5,050 nt of DNA from Anaerolineales bacterium (GTDB lineage: Bacteria > Chloroflexota > Anaerolineae > Anaerolineales > VGOW01): assembly GCA_919901875.1 (NCBI GenBank), contig CAKKQG010000128.1:1-5050 (forward strand), given 5' to 3'. The position numbers and the translations under genes are program-made. This document shows positions 1 through 4,631 of the stretch, in pieces. Under the pieces are notes generated by a model, which had not been told where the DNA came from, did no database searches, and worked only from the letters and a program-made list of their open reading frames with translations. Each line of letters opens with the position of its first letter. Positions within the stretch are counted from its first letter, which is position 1.

Positions 1-600
1 TTAGGGTATAAAGGTAGTGCGTGGTTCGACTTCGAGAGTCGGCGCACGCTGGCGCATACCTCGGCGCAAGGGAGTGAGAGTGCGTGTGAGGCGGCGATCT
101 CATTTTGGAATCGACTCACATCGCGTGGGAATCAGATCAACGAAGGCAAAACAAAAATGTTCGATCAGTTGTTGCCGACTCTACGCGCAATGGAATCGTC
201 GTCGGATGGCTTTGTGGAATCGGCGCGGTTTAAGTTTGGGTTGCGCTTGCCGCCGAGCATCACGGTGAGTGAGTTGGAGAAGATCGTAAGTGACGTTGCA
301 GGGAATGATTCGGCAAAGATGGTAGAAGGGTGCGAAGCGTATCGCGCTGAAAAAAATACGCCGTTGGTGCGAGCGTTCCTCTCCAGCATCCGCGCGAGTG
401 GCGGCAGCCCCGTGTTCACCATGAAGTCCGGCACATCCGATATGAATCTCGTTGCGCCCGTGTGGAATTGTCCAACGGTGGCATACGGTCCGGGCGACTC
501 TTCACTTGATCACACTCCTGAAGAACATATTTTGATCTCCGAGTATCAGCGCGCGGTTAAAATTTTGGCGAGCGTATTGCGCGATGAGAAGCTCGTATAA
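1..600 (+). CDS. lysK: [LysW]-lysine/ornithine hydrolase (M20 deacetylase), C-terminal part
   Basis: Frame 1 is open from the first base to the TAA at 598-600, giving 199 residues. The start lies outside the window. The visible part begins with LGYKG and continues through a His in AHTSAQGSES (residue 19), which fits the dimerisation lid domain of M20 peptidases. The end of the catalytic domain follows, with SGTSDMN (143-149) and GPGDSSLDHTPEEH (163-176). The His of DHT corresponds to the last metal ligand of the ArgE/DapE/LysK group. The SGTSDMN and GPGDSxLDHTxxEH signatures resemble LysK, which removes the LysW carrier protein from lysine (or ornithine) at the end of carrier-protein-dependent lysine/arginine biosynthesis in the cytoplasm. 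A full enzyme would be about 350 residues, so roughly 150 are missing to the left. A plain ArgE-type N-acetylornithine deacetylase is the alternative. LysW itself is not in the window. The next gene starts 8 nt after the stop, so co-transcription is possible. Confidence 0.85.
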   Translation, partial: LGYKGSAWFDFESRRTLAHTSAQGSESACEAAISFWNRLTSRGNQINEGKTKMFDQLLPTLRAMESSSDGFVESARFKFGLRLPPSITVSELEKIVSDVAGNDSAKMVEGCEAYRAEKNTPLVRAFLSSIRASGGSPVFTMKSGTSDMNLVAPVWNCPTVAYGPGDSSLDHTPEEHILISEYQRAVKILASVLRDEKLV

Positions 601-608
601 TTCATTTC

Positions 609-1289
609 ATGCCGCGCCCTGATGTTGATCAGCTCGTAATTAACCTTCAACAAATTTCATACTTCAAAGGTTTAGACGACTCGACTTTGCTTGACCTTGC
701 CCGTGACGCCGTGTGGAAGGACTATGCGGTGGGTGAGGTCATTTTTTTTGAGGGCGATCAATCGCTAGGTCTGTATTATTTGCAAACGGGTTGGCTCAAA
801 GTGGTGAAGTCGTCGCTCGAAGGACGCGAGCAAGTGTTGAGATTTTTGGGCGCGGGCGAGACGTTCAACGAGATCGGCGCGTTGGCGAGCCGCCCGAATC
901 CGGCGACGGCGATTGCGCTTGAAGCGGCGGGAGTGTGGTTGCTGCGGCGCGACTCGATTCGGCGTTTGATGCGCGAGCGTCCTGATTTTGTTGAGCGGGT
1001 GATTGAAAATATGTCGGATCGAGTTGTTGAATTAGTGACGCTGGTGGCTGATCTTTCTCTGCGACCCGTGACCGGACGACTGGCGCGTTTGTTGCTCGAC
1101 GACGCCGAAGGGGATGTGCTGCATCGCCCGCGTTGGTATACGCAAGCCGAACTCGCTTCGCGTTTGGGAACGGTGCCAGACGTGGTGCAACGGGCAATGC
1201 GCGGGTTGGAGGCTGACGGCGTCATCGCCGTTGAGCGGCATCAGATCAAGATTCGAGATCGAAAGGCGTTAGAGAAGTTGATCGCTTGA
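609..1289 (+). CDS. Crp/Fnr-family transcriptional regulator
   Basis: The protein has 226 residues, normal for the family. Residues 18-120 or so form the cyclic-nucleotide-binding-like beta barrel (FKGLDDSTLLDLA, then GEVIFFEGD, then FLGAGETFNEIGAL). Residues 122-148 look like the long dimerisation helix. Residues 150-222 form the Crp-type winged helix-turn-helix, with TQAELASRLG followed by the recognition helix VPDVVQRAMRGLEADGVI. There are no cysteines, so it cannot carry an Fnr-type iron-sulfur cluster. The cAMP-pocket Arg-Ser pair of true CRP is replaced around residues 94-101 by a PNPATA stretch, so cAMP sensing is unlikely. This leaves a DNR/NnrR-like or otherwise ligand-gated sensor, and the ligand is not known from sequence. 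The ATG at 609 has no clear Shine-Dalgarno and lies 8 nt after lysK, so translation may be coupled. A palindrome and a hairpin follow directly, before a redox gene cluster that is its likeliest target. Confidence 0.9.
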   Translation: MPRPDVDQLVINLQQISYFKGLDDSTLLDLARDAVWKDYAVGEVIFFEGDQSLGLYYLQTGWLKVVKSSLEGREQVLRFLGAGETFNEIGALASRPNPATAIALEAAGVWLLRRDSIRRLMRERPDFVERVIENMSDRVVELVTLVADLSLRPVTGRLARLLLDDAEGDVLHRPRWYTQAELASRLGTVPDVVQRAMRGLEADGVIAVERHQIKIRDRKALEKLIA

Positions 1290-1305
1290 TCCGACATAAG
1301 TCGGA
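1290..1305. promoter_or_regulatory. 16-bp palindrome, candidate operator
   Basis: TCCGAC-ATAA-GTCGGA is a perfect 6-bp inverted repeat around four bases, starting one base after the regulator's stop codon. Its half-site spacing of N4 matches that of Fnr-type boxes (TTGAT-N4-ATCAA), but the half-site bases differ. It could be the binding site of the upstream Crp/Fnr protein for control of the following cluster, or simply a small RNA hairpin. No experiment or second copy in the window supports it. Confidence 0.3.
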
Positions 1306-1315
1306 GACAGCGTTG

Positions 1316-1359
1316 CGCTCAAGTGATACTGTGTTAGTGTCACTTGAGCGTTTTGTTTT
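1316..1359 (+). terminator. Hairpin plus T-rich tail: terminator or leader structure before the ferredoxin-cupin gene
   Basis: The arms 1316-1329 (CGCTCAAGTGATAC) and 1337-1350 (GTGTCACTTGAGCG) pair over 14 positions with a single T-G wobble, around a 7-nt loop. The tail TTTTGTTTT follows at 1351-1359. This is the form of an intrinsic terminator for the regulator transcript. The T tail ends exactly at the next ATG (1360), so the hairpin also takes the place where a ribosome binding site would lie. It may therefore act as an attenuator or as a control on translation start. Confidence 0.7.
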
Positions 1360-1875
1360 ATGACTGAACCTCTGCCGATCATAGACGCGGCGCGATGCAA
1401 TGGTTGTAAGTTATGCGTGGAAGCTTGCCCGACGGGGACGTTGGCGATGAACGGCATGATCGCTGTCATTGCGCGACCTGATGCCTGCCAATACACTGGC
1501 GACTGTGAACGCATCTGTCCCATGCAAGCGATCACCAGACCGTTGCAAATTATTTTCCTTGAGGAGAACTTAATGGAACTTTACGCAGATTGGAAACAAA
1601 AAATTGTGTATTCAAAAGAAGGTCCACAGCCGCAGACGCTGATCGAGAATGAAAAATTTAAAGTTGTCTTGGTCGGGCTTGAGCCCGGACAAAAGCTGCC
1701 GCCTCATCCCGCGCCTGCCGGAGCGTATCACTTCCTTGATGGCAAGGGGTGGATGACGGTCAATGATGAGCGTGTCGCGGTCTCGGCCGGCGCGACGGTG
1801 ATCGCCCCCGAAAATGCCAAACGCGGCATCGAAGCCGAAACGCGGTTAGCGTTCATCGGCGTGCGTGGCGCTTAA
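1360..1875 (+). CDS. Ferredoxin-like 4Fe-4S protein fused to a cupin-fold domain
   Basis: The 171-residue ORF has two parts. Residues 1-66 are a dicluster ferredoxin domain. The first motif is complete (C13 C16 C19 C23-P). The second reads C43-QY-T46-GD-C49-ERI-C53-P, so Thr replaces the middle Cys and the second cluster, if present, has three Cys from this motif. Residues 72-171 resemble a small single-domain cupin. H116 (PPHP) and H124 lie where the first metal-binding motif would be, while the second motif lacks its usual His (ENAKRG), so metal binding is doubtful. No signal peptide is seen, and a cytoplasmic electron carrier joined to a small-molecule-binding barrel is the simplest reading. 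The ATG at 1360 has no Shine-Dalgarno and abuts a hairpin. In contrast, an internal in-frame ATG at 1573 has a strong one, so the cupin may also be made alone. The ORF is followed closely by the DUF2231 gene. Confidence 0.8.
   Translation: MTEPLPIIDAARCNGCKLCVEACPTGTLAMNGMIAVIARPDACQYTGDCERICPMQAITRPLQIIFLEENLMELYADWKQKIVYSKEGPQPQTLIENEKFKVVLVGLEPGQKLPPHPAPAGAYHFLDGKGWMTVNDERVAVSAGATVIAPENAKRGIEAETRLAFIGVRGA
1561..1575 (+). promoter_or_regulatory. Internal ribosome binding site and start codon for a separate cupin protein
   Basis: GAGGAG (1561-1566) lies 6 nt before an in-frame ATG at 1573, exactly at the junction between the ferredoxin and cupin domains (residue 72 of the fusion). Initiation here gives a 100-residue cupin beginning MELYADWKQK, a natural length for a one-domain cupin. 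The same place has TAATG, with a stop in frame 2 overlapping the ATG. An ancestral ferredoxin gene may thus have ended here before a frameshift joined the two. Confidence 0.6.
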
Positions 1876-1895
1876 ATTTAAAAAGCATTTTTCAC

Positions 1896-1901
1896 AAGGA
1901 G
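1896..1901 (+). promoter_or_regulatory. Ribosome binding site setting the DUF2231 start
   Basis: AAGGAG stands 8 nt before the ATG at 1910. It decides in favour of that start over the upstream in-frame ATG at 1865, which overlaps the cupin gene, has no ribosome binding site and would add a charged 15-residue stretch before the first membrane helix. Confidence 0.8.
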
Positions 1902-1909
1902 AATTTACA

Positions 1910-2332
1910 ATGCCCCCTCTACATGTATTGATCGTTCACTTCCCGATCGCTTTATTGCTCACCAGTGTCGCCTTGAGCTGGGCGAGTATGATCTGGAAGG
2001 ACAAAAGTTTTGACAAGGCATCATGGTATTCGTTGTTGCTCGGACTTGTAGCAACTCTTGTGGCTATCCCAACCGGTCTGGCTTCGGCAAGCGGTATCCC
2101 GGCCGATAGCGCGGCGATGGTCGCCGTGAACCCGCATCGCATTCTTGGCATCTCCACGTTTGTCGTCTTTGCCTTACAAGCGGTGATCGTTTGGCGTAGC
2201 AAAGCCGAGATGAGCGTTGGCGCGCGCGTGACGCTCATCGCACTGCAAGTGATCGGTTCGCTGATATTGATCGTGCTGGGTTATTTTGGTGGCGAGTTGG
2301 TGTATCGCTATGGTGTTGGCTTGATCAAATAG
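1910..2332 (+). CDS. DUF2231-family four-helix membrane protein
   Basis: The protein has 140 residues starting MPPLHVLIVHFPIALLL, the typical N-terminus of DUF2231 proteins. Four membrane helices can be seen at about residues 6-27, 39-58, 79-96 and 107-126. The family-like ending GYFGGELVYRYGVG follows helix 4. H5 and H10 lie at the start of helix 1 and H76 (NPHR) before helix 3. Such placed histidines could bind haem or a metal, but this is inference because no function has been proven for the family as far as I know. DUF2231 genes often accompany cytochrome and redox genes. The gene starts 34 nt after the ferredoxin-cupin stop with its own good ribosome binding site, and a strong hairpin follows it. 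Confidence 0.85.
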   Translation: MPPLHVLIVHFPIALLLTSVALSWASMIWKDKSFDKASWYSLLLGLVATLVAIPTGLASASGIPADSAAMVAVNPHRILGISTFVVFALQAVIVWRSKAEMSVGARVTLIALQVIGSLILIVLGYFGGELVYRYGVGLIK

Positions 2333-2336
2333 AGGT

Positions 2337-2369
2337 AGACCGACGCGGTTTCCAAAACCGCGTCGGTCT
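2337..2369 (+). terminator. Perfect 15-bp hairpin between the DUF2231 and 12-TM genes
   Basis: Arms 2337-2351 (AGACCGACGCGGTTT) and 2355-2369 (AAACCGCGTCGGTCT) are exact reverse complements around the 3-nt loop CCA. The tail is only TATTAAAG, without a real T run, so termination would be partial. The next ATG (2378) begins 8 nt after the stem, so the structure covers the ribosome-binding region of that gene. It may adjust the expression of the 12-TM gene relative to upstream genes or protect the 3' end of the upstream message. Confidence 0.65.
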
Positions 2370-2377
2370 TATTAAAG

Positions 2378-3565
2378 ATGCTATCCCCTTACTTCCTCAT
2401 CTCACTTTTATTTCTCTCGCTCGCTATGTTAGGCGCGCTCGATTCGTCGTTAGCGACCTTAGGCGTGGTGCAATGGTTCAACGGCTTGCGTTGGCTGCGC
2501 GTTCACTTCATCACGCTCGGCGTATTAGTCGAATCCGTTTTTGGTCTACTGCCAATTTTGATCGCTCACTATGCCAACAAACCGCGCCCCAAAACACGTT
2601 GGGATATTTGGCTTGCACTTAACGCCGGGTTGTTGGCGCTGTTGATCGGCATCCCGTTAATTAATCAGGTGATCATCTTTAGCGGCGGCACTTTAATTTT
2701 CGGGGCAGCCGTCTTGTTGTTGCATCAACTCATCAACCTTCGTCCACCGTCTCCCACGTTCAACCTCACGCGCGGCTTTCCGTTTTACGTTGCCGGATTA
2801 AGTTTTCTGCTCGTCGGCATCACCTTCGGCACAGGTCTGTGGCTCGGCTGGGGCGTCGCCTTGCAAGCCGTCGCGCCCAAAGAAGTTCACCTTCACTCAA
2901 ACGTGTGGGGCTTCACTTCATTCGTCTTCGCCGGTTTGCTGATCGATCTCTACCCATCATTCGCCAAACGGTCTTTGGCATGGGAGAGATCGATCCCGAT
3001 CATCTTCGCGCTATTTCTGATCGGTGATATTAGTTTAGTGATCGTCCCTTGGCTCGGATTAACCGCCTTCACCATTCCGGCGTTGATCCCGCATCATGCC
3101 GCCACTGCGTTGTTGCTTCTCAATATTCTTCTACCTTTGATGGCGAAGCGCGGCGGCTGGAGCGCGGGCATGATCCACATCGTGGCGGGCTACACTTTGA
3201 TTCTCGCGCCGATCTTGTTGGGACCGTTTGTGATGATGTCGGGCAAAGAATTGCCGATGACTTTGATCGAAGCCAGTGCGCCGCAACTTTTAGTGTATGG
3301 TTGGCTAATGCCGATTGCCTTCGCGCTGGTGCCATATCTCTTTGCGCGTATCCTGCTGCGCGATGAGGCGGCATCACTCGGCGGCAACTGGATCAGTTTG
3401 CTCGCTGTGTATCTGGCGGTCGCGTTTTTCGTGCCGAGTCTGTTTAGCGATCAACCGCAACTGCAGGCGGTGGCATATATCCTCTGGGCGATCTCAATGC
3501 TGCCGATAGCATTTCAATTGTGGCAGATCGTGAAGAAGTTTGATCAAGAAAAGGTGACGATCTAA
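2378..3565 (+). CDS. Twelve-helix His-rich membrane protein, NnrS / haem-copper oxidase subunit I-like
   Basis: The protein has 395 residues with about twelve hydrophobic segments (roughly 5-22, 43-65, 78-96, 99-119, 134-158, 172-193, 206-226, 232-254, 264-286, 303-325, 337-355, 361-385). Histidines fall at or inside helix ends: H43 (RVHFITLG), H64, H116, H171 and H173 (EVHLHSNVWGFTSFVFAG), H239-H240 (PHH) and H267. The HxH-(N)-x-x-G pattern followed by a Gly-rich helix and YP resembles the HaH motif of NnrS and of short cbb3 oxidase subunit I-like proteins. This suggests haem or copper binding in the cytoplasmic membrane. The order of histidines does not match that of true haem-copper oxidases, so oxygen or NO reduction should not be assumed. 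The ATG at 2378 lacks a Shine-Dalgarno and follows a hairpin. M17 (2426) is a less likely start because it would remove the first helix. The next gene begins 1 nt after its stop, so the two are surely co-transcribed. Confidence 0.75.
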   Translation: MLSPYFLISLLFLSLAMLGALDSSLATLGVVQWFNGLRWLRVHFITLGVLVESVFGLLPILIAHYANKPRPKTRWDIWLALNAGLLALLIGIPLINQVIIFSGGTLIFGAAVLLLHQLINLRPPSPTFNLTRGFPFYVAGLSFLLVGITFGTGLWLGWGVALQAVAPKEVHLHSNVWGFTSFVFAGLLIDLYPSFAKRSLAWERSIPIIFALFLIGDISLVIVPWLGLTAFTIPALIPHHAATALLLLNILLPLMAKRGGWSAGMIHIVAGYTLILAPILLGPFVMMSGKELPMTLIEASAPQLLVYGWLMPIAFALVPYLFARILLRDEAASLGGNWISLLAVYLAVAFFVPSLFSDQPQLQAVAYILWAISMLPIAFQLWQIVKKFDQEKVTI

Positions 3566-3566
3566 A

Positions 3567-3806
3567 ATGGAAATTACAAAAGATACCCGCATCTCCGAGA
3601 TTCTTGAGAACTACGGCGACATTGCCGATGTGATGGAAGTGTTTGGAGTTAAGCGCGTCGGGCGTTATTCATTGCGAATGTTTTTGGCAAAGGCGCTCAC
3701 CGTGGAATGGGCGGCGCGTATTCATCGCGTGCCGTTGGAAGAGTTTCTGGAAATTTTGCGGAAGGCGGTAGCTTCAAGACCACAATCGAAAACGGATACG
3801 AACTAA
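3567..3806 (+). CDS. DUF1858-like small protein lacking cysteines
   Basis: The 79-residue soluble protein starts MEITKDTRISEILENYGDI, typical of the DUF1858 / ScdA N-terminal (DUF542) fold. Both groups are linked with redox and hybrid-cluster or iron-cluster repair proteins. Where DUF1858 has a GMxCxGC-type redox pair, this protein has FGVKRVGR (26-33), so Arg30 and Arg33 replace the cysteines. The second half (ALTVEWAARIHRVPLEEFLEIL) keeps the helical pattern in which family members end with a helix after the hydrophobic turn. A disulfide or metal role through Cys is therefore excluded. It may serve as an interaction module for the membrane protein encoded just upstream (1-nt gap). AAGGTGA at 3551-3557 is a fair ribosome binding site with 9-nt spacing. 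The last ten residues are polar and probably disordered. Confidence 0.75.
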   Translation: MEITKDTRISEILENYGDIADVMEVFGVKRVGRYSLRMFLAKALTVEWAARIHRVPLEEFLEILRKAVASRPQSKTDTN

Positions 3807-3813
3807 ATGCTCT

Positions 3814-3824
3814 CGGCTCTCCTA
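3814..3824. repeat. 11-bp direct repeat, left copy (CGGCTCTCCTA)
   Basis: CGGCTCTCCTA occurs here and again at 3937-3947, on both sides of the palindromic repeat at 3846-3930. The pair might be a target duplication left by insertion, although neither copy directly abuts the terminal inverted repeats (21 nt and 6 nt away). Confidence 0.5.
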
Positions 3825-3845
3825 GTTTTCGGGATATCGAAATAT

Positions 3846-3930
3846 GTCATTCCGAGGAGCGTTCTTTGCGACGAGGAATCTCTTTGGCAACCCCAGAGAT
3901 TCCTCGCGGAAGGACACCGCTCGGAATGAC
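3846..3930. repeat. Palindromic intergenic repeat, copy 1 (85 bp)
   Basis: Terminal inverted repeats GTCATTCCGAG (3846-3856) and CTCGGAATGAC (3920-3930) are perfect. An inner 12-bp inverted repeat, CGAGGAATCTCT (3872-3883) with AGAGATTCCTCG (3895-3906), is also perfect around an 11-nt loop. It contains no coding capacity of its own. It looks like a non-autonomous MITE/REP-type element. An open frame runs through it into the DUF3054 gene by chance. Confidence 0.85.
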
Positions 3931-3936
3931 AAGTTC

Positions 3937-3947
3937 CGGCTCTCCTA
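3937..3947. repeat. 11-bp direct repeat, right copy (CGGCTCTCCTA)
   Basis: This is the second copy of the direct repeat described for 3814-3824. It lies 6 nt after the right end of the palindromic repeat and 17 nt before the ATG of the DUF3054 gene. Confidence 0.5.
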
Positions 3948-3964
3948 TTAAAAAAGTGAAAGCC

Positions 3965-4390
3965 ATGTTCTCTAACCTCAAACGTTACACCCCATACCTT
4001 TTGTTCGCGGGCGATCTGATCGCCCTGATTCTTTTTGTCGTCGTCGGTCAACGCGATCACGAATTGGTCAACGAACAGAATCCAATATCGGGCGTGTTGT
4101 TAAGCACGTTGTATTTTGCCGCGCCCTATCTCATCACTGGAGTCTTGTTGCGCGCGTTCAATTTTGATGCCGATAACGAAGGGCGATTCTATTTCCGATT
4201 CTTCGGGCGATGGCTCAACACTTGGCTCGTCGCCGCACCGCTAGGAATTTTGATTCGCACTTTTGCTTTAGGTCGCGCCGTGATCCCGACGACGTTCATC
4301 CTTGCGGGCATGGGCTTCGGCGGATTGTTTATGTTGGCGTGGCGGATTCTGTTCGCGTTGGTGGTGTGGTGGAGCAATCGCAGACAGTAA
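3965..4390 (+). CDS. DUF3054-family membrane protein
   Basis: The protein has 141 residues starting MFSNLKRYTPYLLFAGDLIALILF. The features recall DUF3054: a GDLIALILFVVVGQRDHE first helix with Asp17 and the G-x-x-x-H end, a second helix near 44-63 after a Gly-rich turn, a third near 83-98 ending in GILIRTF, and a last helix near 106-134 with the AWRILF motif. About four membrane helices are expected. No function is established for the family. The frame stays open upstream to 3707, but that part overlaps the DUF1858-like gene in another frame and passes through the palindromic repeat, so the ATG at 3965 is chosen. No strong Shine-Dalgarno is visible, and an in-frame GTG at 3956 is an alternative. 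The gene stands alone between two repeats, so it may not belong to the upstream operon. Confidence 0.75.
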   Translation: MFSNLKRYTPYLLFAGDLIALILFVVVGQRDHELVNEQNPISGVLLSTLYFAAPYLITGVLLRAFNFDADNEGRFYFRFFGRWLNTWLVAAPLGILIRTFALGRAVIPTTFILAGMGFGGLFMLAWRILFALVVWWSNRRQ

Positions 4391-4405
4391 CCGCTCGGCT
4401 ATTCC

Positions 4406-4523
4406 GTCATTGCGAGTGCACTTCGCGAAGCAATCTCGGTCGCGCTTAGAGATTGCTTCGTCGCATCCTTCGACTGCGCGCGGAGAAGCACCGCGCTCCG
4501 CTCAGGACGCTCCTCGGAATGAC
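4406..4523. repeat. Palindromic intergenic repeat, copy 2 (118 bp)
   Basis: Terminal repeats GTCATTGCGAG (4406-4416) and CTCGGAATGAC (4513-4523) match inversely except at one base. The inner 12-bp stem CGAAGCAATCTC (4426-4437) with GAGATTGCTTCG (4449-4460) is perfect. It shares the right end CTCGGAATGACAA and the overall two-stem layout with copy 1, but carries about 35 extra bp in its right half. That part includes a GCGGAG/CTCCGC stem (4480-4485 with 4496-4501). It starts 15 nt after the DUF3054 stop. Confidence 0.85.
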
Positions 4524-4548
4524 AATTTAGGCGCTTGAGTTAACAAGG

Positions 4549-4577
4549 AAACCCGCGCAGGCGGGTTTTGCTTTTTG
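4549..4577 (+). terminator. Intrinsic terminator after the DUF3054 region
   Basis: AAACCCGC (4549-4556) pairs with GCGGGTTT (4561-4568) around the loop GCAG. It is followed by a TGCTTTTT tract. This is a classical rho-independent terminator for + strand transcription and separates the DUF3054 gene from the following oxidoreductase gene. Confidence 0.85.
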
Positions 4578-4607
4578 TTGCCGCGAATTTATTCGCCGTG
4601 ATAAACT
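4578..4607 (+). promoter_or_regulatory. Possible promoter with internal palindrome for the FAD oxidase gene
   Basis: TTGCCG (4578-4583) and ATAAAC (4601-4606) stand 17 bp apart and resemble weak -35 and -10 elements. Between them lies the 14-bp palindrome GCGAAT-TT-ATTCGC (4583-4596), in a suitable place for an operator. A promoter is needed here because the terminator just upstream isolates the next gene. The individual boxes are not strong. Confidence 0.35.
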
Positions 4608-4618
4608 AACCTCACTCG

Positions 4619-4625
4619 AAAGGAG
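4619..4625 (+). promoter_or_regulatory. Ribosome binding site of the FAD oxidase gene
   Basis: AAAGGAG with a 6-nt spacer before the ATG at 4632 fixes the start of the partial oxidase gene. Confidence 0.8.
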
Positions 4626-4631
4626 TCTCCC

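Noticed and set aside
17..268. Open frame of 83 codons in frame 2
   Set aside because: Arg-rich shadow of the lysK reading frame, which is open across the same stretch and has clear family motifs.
776..1241. Several open frames on the - strand opposite the Crp/Fnr gene
   Set aside because: Ser/Arg/Thr-rich compositions with no motif; antisense shadows of a well supported gene.
1865..1909. Longer N-terminus for the DUF2231 protein
   Set aside because: No ribosome binding site and overlap with the cupin gene; the ATG at 1910 has AAGGAG and begins with the family's own N-terminal pattern.
2321..2328. TTGATCAA as an Fnr-like half-site pair
   Set aside because: It lacks the N4 spacer and lies inside the DUF2231 coding end; such 8-mers arise by chance.
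2378..3565. True haem-copper oxidase or NO reductase catalytic subunit
   Set aside because: The number and order of histidines along the helices do not match the conserved set of these enzymes, and no second subunit or c-type haem motif (CxxCH) is present nearby.
3707..3964. N-terminal extension of the DUF3054 protein
   Set aside because: It overlaps the DUF1858-like gene out of frame and translates the palindromic repeat; the family homology begins at the ATG at 3965.
3846..4523. CRISPR array or tRNA-like structures in the repeat regions
   Set aside because: Only two repeat copies, 475 bp apart with a gene between; no regular spacers and no cloverleaf or CCA pattern.
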